A DNA stretch of 64,000 bases, from positions 1-64,000 of the forward strand of contig CAVGTF010000001.1 of assembly GCA_963632245.1 (NCBI GenBank). Reading direction: 5' to 3'. A program made the translations under genes and the position numbers. Below the pieces are notes generated by a model. It ran no database searches, was not told where the DNA came from, and saw only the letters and a list, made by a program, of their open reading frames with translations. Below, piece by piece: positions 62,077 through 64,000 of the stretch. This DNA comes from UBA1724 sp963632245. Its GTDB lineage: Bacteria > Verrucomicrobiota > Lentisphaeria > Oligosphaerales > Oligosphaeraceae. Within the stretch, counting starts at the first letter, position 1, and each line of letters starts with the position of its first letter.

Positions 62077-63384
62077 CTACTCGGCGCTGACGCCAGGCAG
62101 GAAGACCACCCGGAAGCCCAGCGCACCATCGGTGCCGCCGTTCTCGACGGAGTAGGCCATGCGGAATGCGGCGCGGCAATACGACGCCGGCAGAGCCCAG
62201 CATCCACTGCGAATCACACGGCCATCGCTCGAAGAGGAAGCCCCCACGGGATCCGAGACGGCAGAGGCCCCCAGATCCTCCTGATACCAGTCCAGACACC
62301 ACTCGGCCACATTTCCGTGCATATCGTAGAGACCGAGATCGCTCGCCGCATAAGAGCCCACCACGGTGTGCTCGTCATAACCGCCCTTGCCATCGGAATT
62401 CGAGCCATAGAAGTCGTTGTTGCTATTGTAGCCATAGCGGCCCACCTCGGCTATATTCGCACATTTCGACGCGCTCGTCAGATTCTTGCCGGAGTTCAAG
62501 GCGGTGGTGTAGGCGCTTCCATCCGACTTCAAGCGGCAGGCATACTCCCACTGCGCCTCGGTGGGCAGGTCAAAACAGAGTTCCGTGCGCTTTCGAAGCG
62601 TGCCCAGGAAAGAGTCGTCGTCCACCTTGTGACCGTACGCCGGCCATCCCGCACCCGCCGTGGCGGAGGAACCGCGGAGTTTCGCGAAGGACACGCCCTC
62701 CATGGGACGAGTATCGCCGTGTTTGGACTCAAGGGCGCTCGCCTCTCCGCAGATGAGATCGTATTGCTTCTGGGTGCATTCGAAGACGCCGATGTAGAAG
62801 TCCTCGGAGATGGTCACCTGATGCTGGGTCTCGTTGGAGTTACGCCCCGTCTCACCGGAGGGACTGCCCATGGTGAAGGTGCCCGCAGGAATCCGCCGCA
62901 ACCACAGCTCGCTGGTGCGGCAGGTATCGTCGGTCAGATCGGGGGCGTCATTGGTGTAGCGGTAGTTGCAGACACCGGTGTCGGAGAGGCTCACCACCAG
63001 GTAATCCGCATTTCCGGCAGAATTTGCATTGATCTTCACGGTGAATGCGCTGCAGTGAAAGCCGGGGATGTCCTCGCCTGCATTCCACACGGCGTGCTGC
63101 TCCTTGCCGAACTCCAACGCAGTGTCCACGCCATCGCCAGAGAGATGCTCCTTGCGCATGGTCACCCACTCGTCCTTGTCGCCATCATAGCCCGAGAAGG
63201 TGAGCGCCAGCTCCGCATCGGCATCATCGCACTCCACCACATAGAAGATATCCACCTTGCCGTCCCAGGGCCACCGGGGCACCGCCTTCACATTCGATAC
63301 CAGAATGCCACTCTCCGACGCCGATAGACACAATGCCATAAGCACCAACACCGCAAGAGAGAAGATCGACTGGGAGAATTTCAT
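62077..63384 (-). CDS. Secreted SUMF1/FGE-fold protein, probably not a sulfatase activator
   Basis: 435 residues. Signal peptide (MKFSQSIFSLAVLVLMALCL). An N-terminal beta-rich region (about 25-155) precedes the FGE-sulfatase fold with IPAGTFTMGSPSGETGRNSN, the VTISEDFYIGVFECTQKQYD block, LPTEAQWEYACR, DMHGNVAEWCLDWY and GFRVVFLPG. The catalytic cysteine pair of true formylglycine-generating enzymes is incomplete: the end reads RSGCWALPASYCRAAFR, with Leu where the first Cys of the C-x4-C pair should be. No sulfatase is nearby. It is probably a binding or structural protein made with the large repeat protein. Confidence 0.8.
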   Translation of the reverse strand: MKFSQSIFSLAVLVLMALCLSASESGILVSNVKAVPRWPWDGKVDIFYVVECDDADAELALTFSGYDGDKDEWVTMRKEHLSGDGVDTALEFGKEQHAVWNAGEDIPGFHCSAFTVKINANSAGNADYLVVSLSDTGVCNYRYTNDAPDLTDDTCRTSELWLRRIPAGTFTMGSPSGETGRNSNETQHQVTISEDFYIGVFECTQKQYDLICGEASALESKHGDTRPMEGVSFAKLRGSSATAGAGWPAYGHKVDDDSFLGTLRKRTELCFDLPTEAQWEYACRLKSDGSAYTTALNSGKNLTSASKCANIAEVGRYGYNSNNDFYGSNSDGKGGYDEHTVVGSYAASDLGLYDMHGNVAEWCLDWYQEDLGASAVSDPVGASSSSDGRVIRSGCWALPASYCRAAFRMAYSVENGGTDGALGFRVVFLPGVSAE

Positions 63385-63502
63385 AAATCGTGCCTTCTTG
63401 AGAAGGGAAAGACAGGAGTACGCGAAGAATTCAGGCGACGGCCCCCACGGCGCACCGCCCAAAGAAAAGGAAAAGCCAGAGAAACCATCCGACGCCCACC
63501 AC

Positions 63503-63532
63503 CGCGCGCATACGCACACATGCATGCACGCG
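63503..63532. other. 30-bp perfect alternating purine-pyrimidine tract
   Basis: A continuous CG/CA/TG alternation (30 bp, no break) in the leader of the SUMF1-like gene. Such DNA can flip to the Z form. Similar but shorter tracts lie before pyrE, before clpP and at 63752-63769. Confidence 0.7.
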
Positions 63533-63645
63533 ACAACTGATGAGAAGATAGCCACAAGACGTCATAATGTATCCCCCATTCCCACCGTTCGCTCCCTCGT
63601 AAAAACGCCCGCAAACCCGCAGTCACACCCCAAAATCCACAAAAG

Positions 63646-63656
63646 GCATATTCTTC
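63646..63656 (-). promoter_or_regulatory. Weak candidate promoter of the SUMF1-like/large-protein pair
   Basis: Minus strand AAGAAT followed by ATGCC and TTTT, aligning with the aroF, gpsA and tig sites, but the hexamer itself is poor. It would give a leader of about 260 nt. Confidence 0.3.
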
Positions 63657-63734
63657 ATGACTTCCCGACAAACGGTCGCGCAGAACTCGCATACGGGGCT
63701 ACGCTCGTGGGGAGCGGTCAGGGAGGGGGATAGG

Positions 63735-64000
63735 GCCCGCCCGCGCACCCACGCGCGCGTACGCGCATAAGTAACAGCGACCCTACCGCCCCCGTTCTAG
63801 GTAGAAGAGAGCAGGGAGAAGAGAGCAGGGAGTAGGTTTGTGCGGTGCCGCAGGCGCCCTGCCTCCCACCGGCGCGTGCCTCCCCAATCCGTATTTTTGC
63901 CAAAGACCTCCAAAGGACGGAGGGCTGCCGCCCACGCCCCCCCCCCGCCTGAAATAGGTAGAAGGGGGAAGGTAGTAGGGAGTAGGTTTGTGCGGTGCCG
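63735..64000 (+). repeat. Mosaic intergenic repeat, copy 12 (runs off the window)
   Basis: Two direct copies of the GGGAGTAGGTTTGTGCGGTG module (63825 and 63978), the first with GGTGCC-gca-GGCGCC and then CTCCAAAGGACGGAGGGCTG plus a C-run, the second cut by the window end. No gene seen. Confidence 0.75.

Noticed and set aside
62077..63384. Functional formylglycine-generating enzyme for sulfatases
   Set aside because: One of the paired catalytic cysteines is replaced by Leu and no sulfatase gene is nearby.

Overview
The window is a GC-rich bacterial chromosome segment with housekeeping genes on both strands. It has a zinc-type S14, no rpmD (L30), an indolepyruvate oxidoreductase typical of anaerobes, YejB-type permease, sialate O-acetylesterase, heptose epimerase (LPS), SUMF1-type and repeat-rich secreted proteins, and about half of its genes start without a Shine-Dalgarno sequence. 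By inference this fits an anaerobic, Gram-negative member of the PVC group (Lentisphaerota/Kiritimatiellota/Verrucomicrobiota-like, possibly gut); no marker seen here fixes the taxon.

Layout: 1-1233 (+) end of a Bat (aerotolerance-like) locus. 1727-9887 (-) a ribosomal protein operon from rplV to secY, lacking the S10-S19 half upstream, L30 inside and infA/rpmJ/rpsM downstream. 10322-17985 (-) a coiled-coil envelope protein, hldD and the aromatic genes aroC, aroA, aroB, tyrA and aroF, forming two transcription blocks split by a doubled repeat. 18166-23956 (-) sialate O-acetylesterase, BatA/VWA protein, nucleosidase and gpsA. 24406-29359 rluA-type synthase, an AAA/DUF4143 ATPase, repeat arrays and a COG3014-like lipoprotein. 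29605-39140 (+) tig-clpP-clpX-amidase-pyrE-secA-folE. 39243-45576 (+) the SRP RNA gene, dnaX, recR, iorA, iorB, a sugar epimerase and a low-MW phosphatase. 46026-50849 (+) trmO, a yejB-like permease, a secreted acidic-tail protein, xseA and xseB. 51176-55946 yggS (-) then dciA-like, prc-like protease and fabK-like (+). 56337-58478 (+) a DUF2075 helicase with a nuclease-like N-terminus. 58716-63384 (-) a SUMF1-like secreted protein followed by a 1098-residue repeat protein.

The most unusual content is between genes. At least eleven intergenic regions carry mosaic copies of one modular element: strings of short GC-rich hairpins whose stems change in a compensating way between copies, joined by conserved linkers (TAGTGGCTAGT, GAAGAGCCGCGCAGCGA, CCTGGCCTAACTTCC) and ending in a (CTTCCTC)n-T tail that abuts a gene. 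Some copies are tandemly amplified, and in three cases a gene starts 3-5 nt after the tail. A shared promoter signature, a TAnnnT hexamer directly followed by ATGCC, precedes aroF, gpsA and tig and, more weakly, others. The genes themselves are mostly ordinary; notable exceptions are an insertion in the S3 KH domain, a 77-nt rpsC/rplP overlap, an unusually long ClpX, an IorA without its ferredoxin domain, and the DUF2075 and DUF4143 proteins flanked by repeats.
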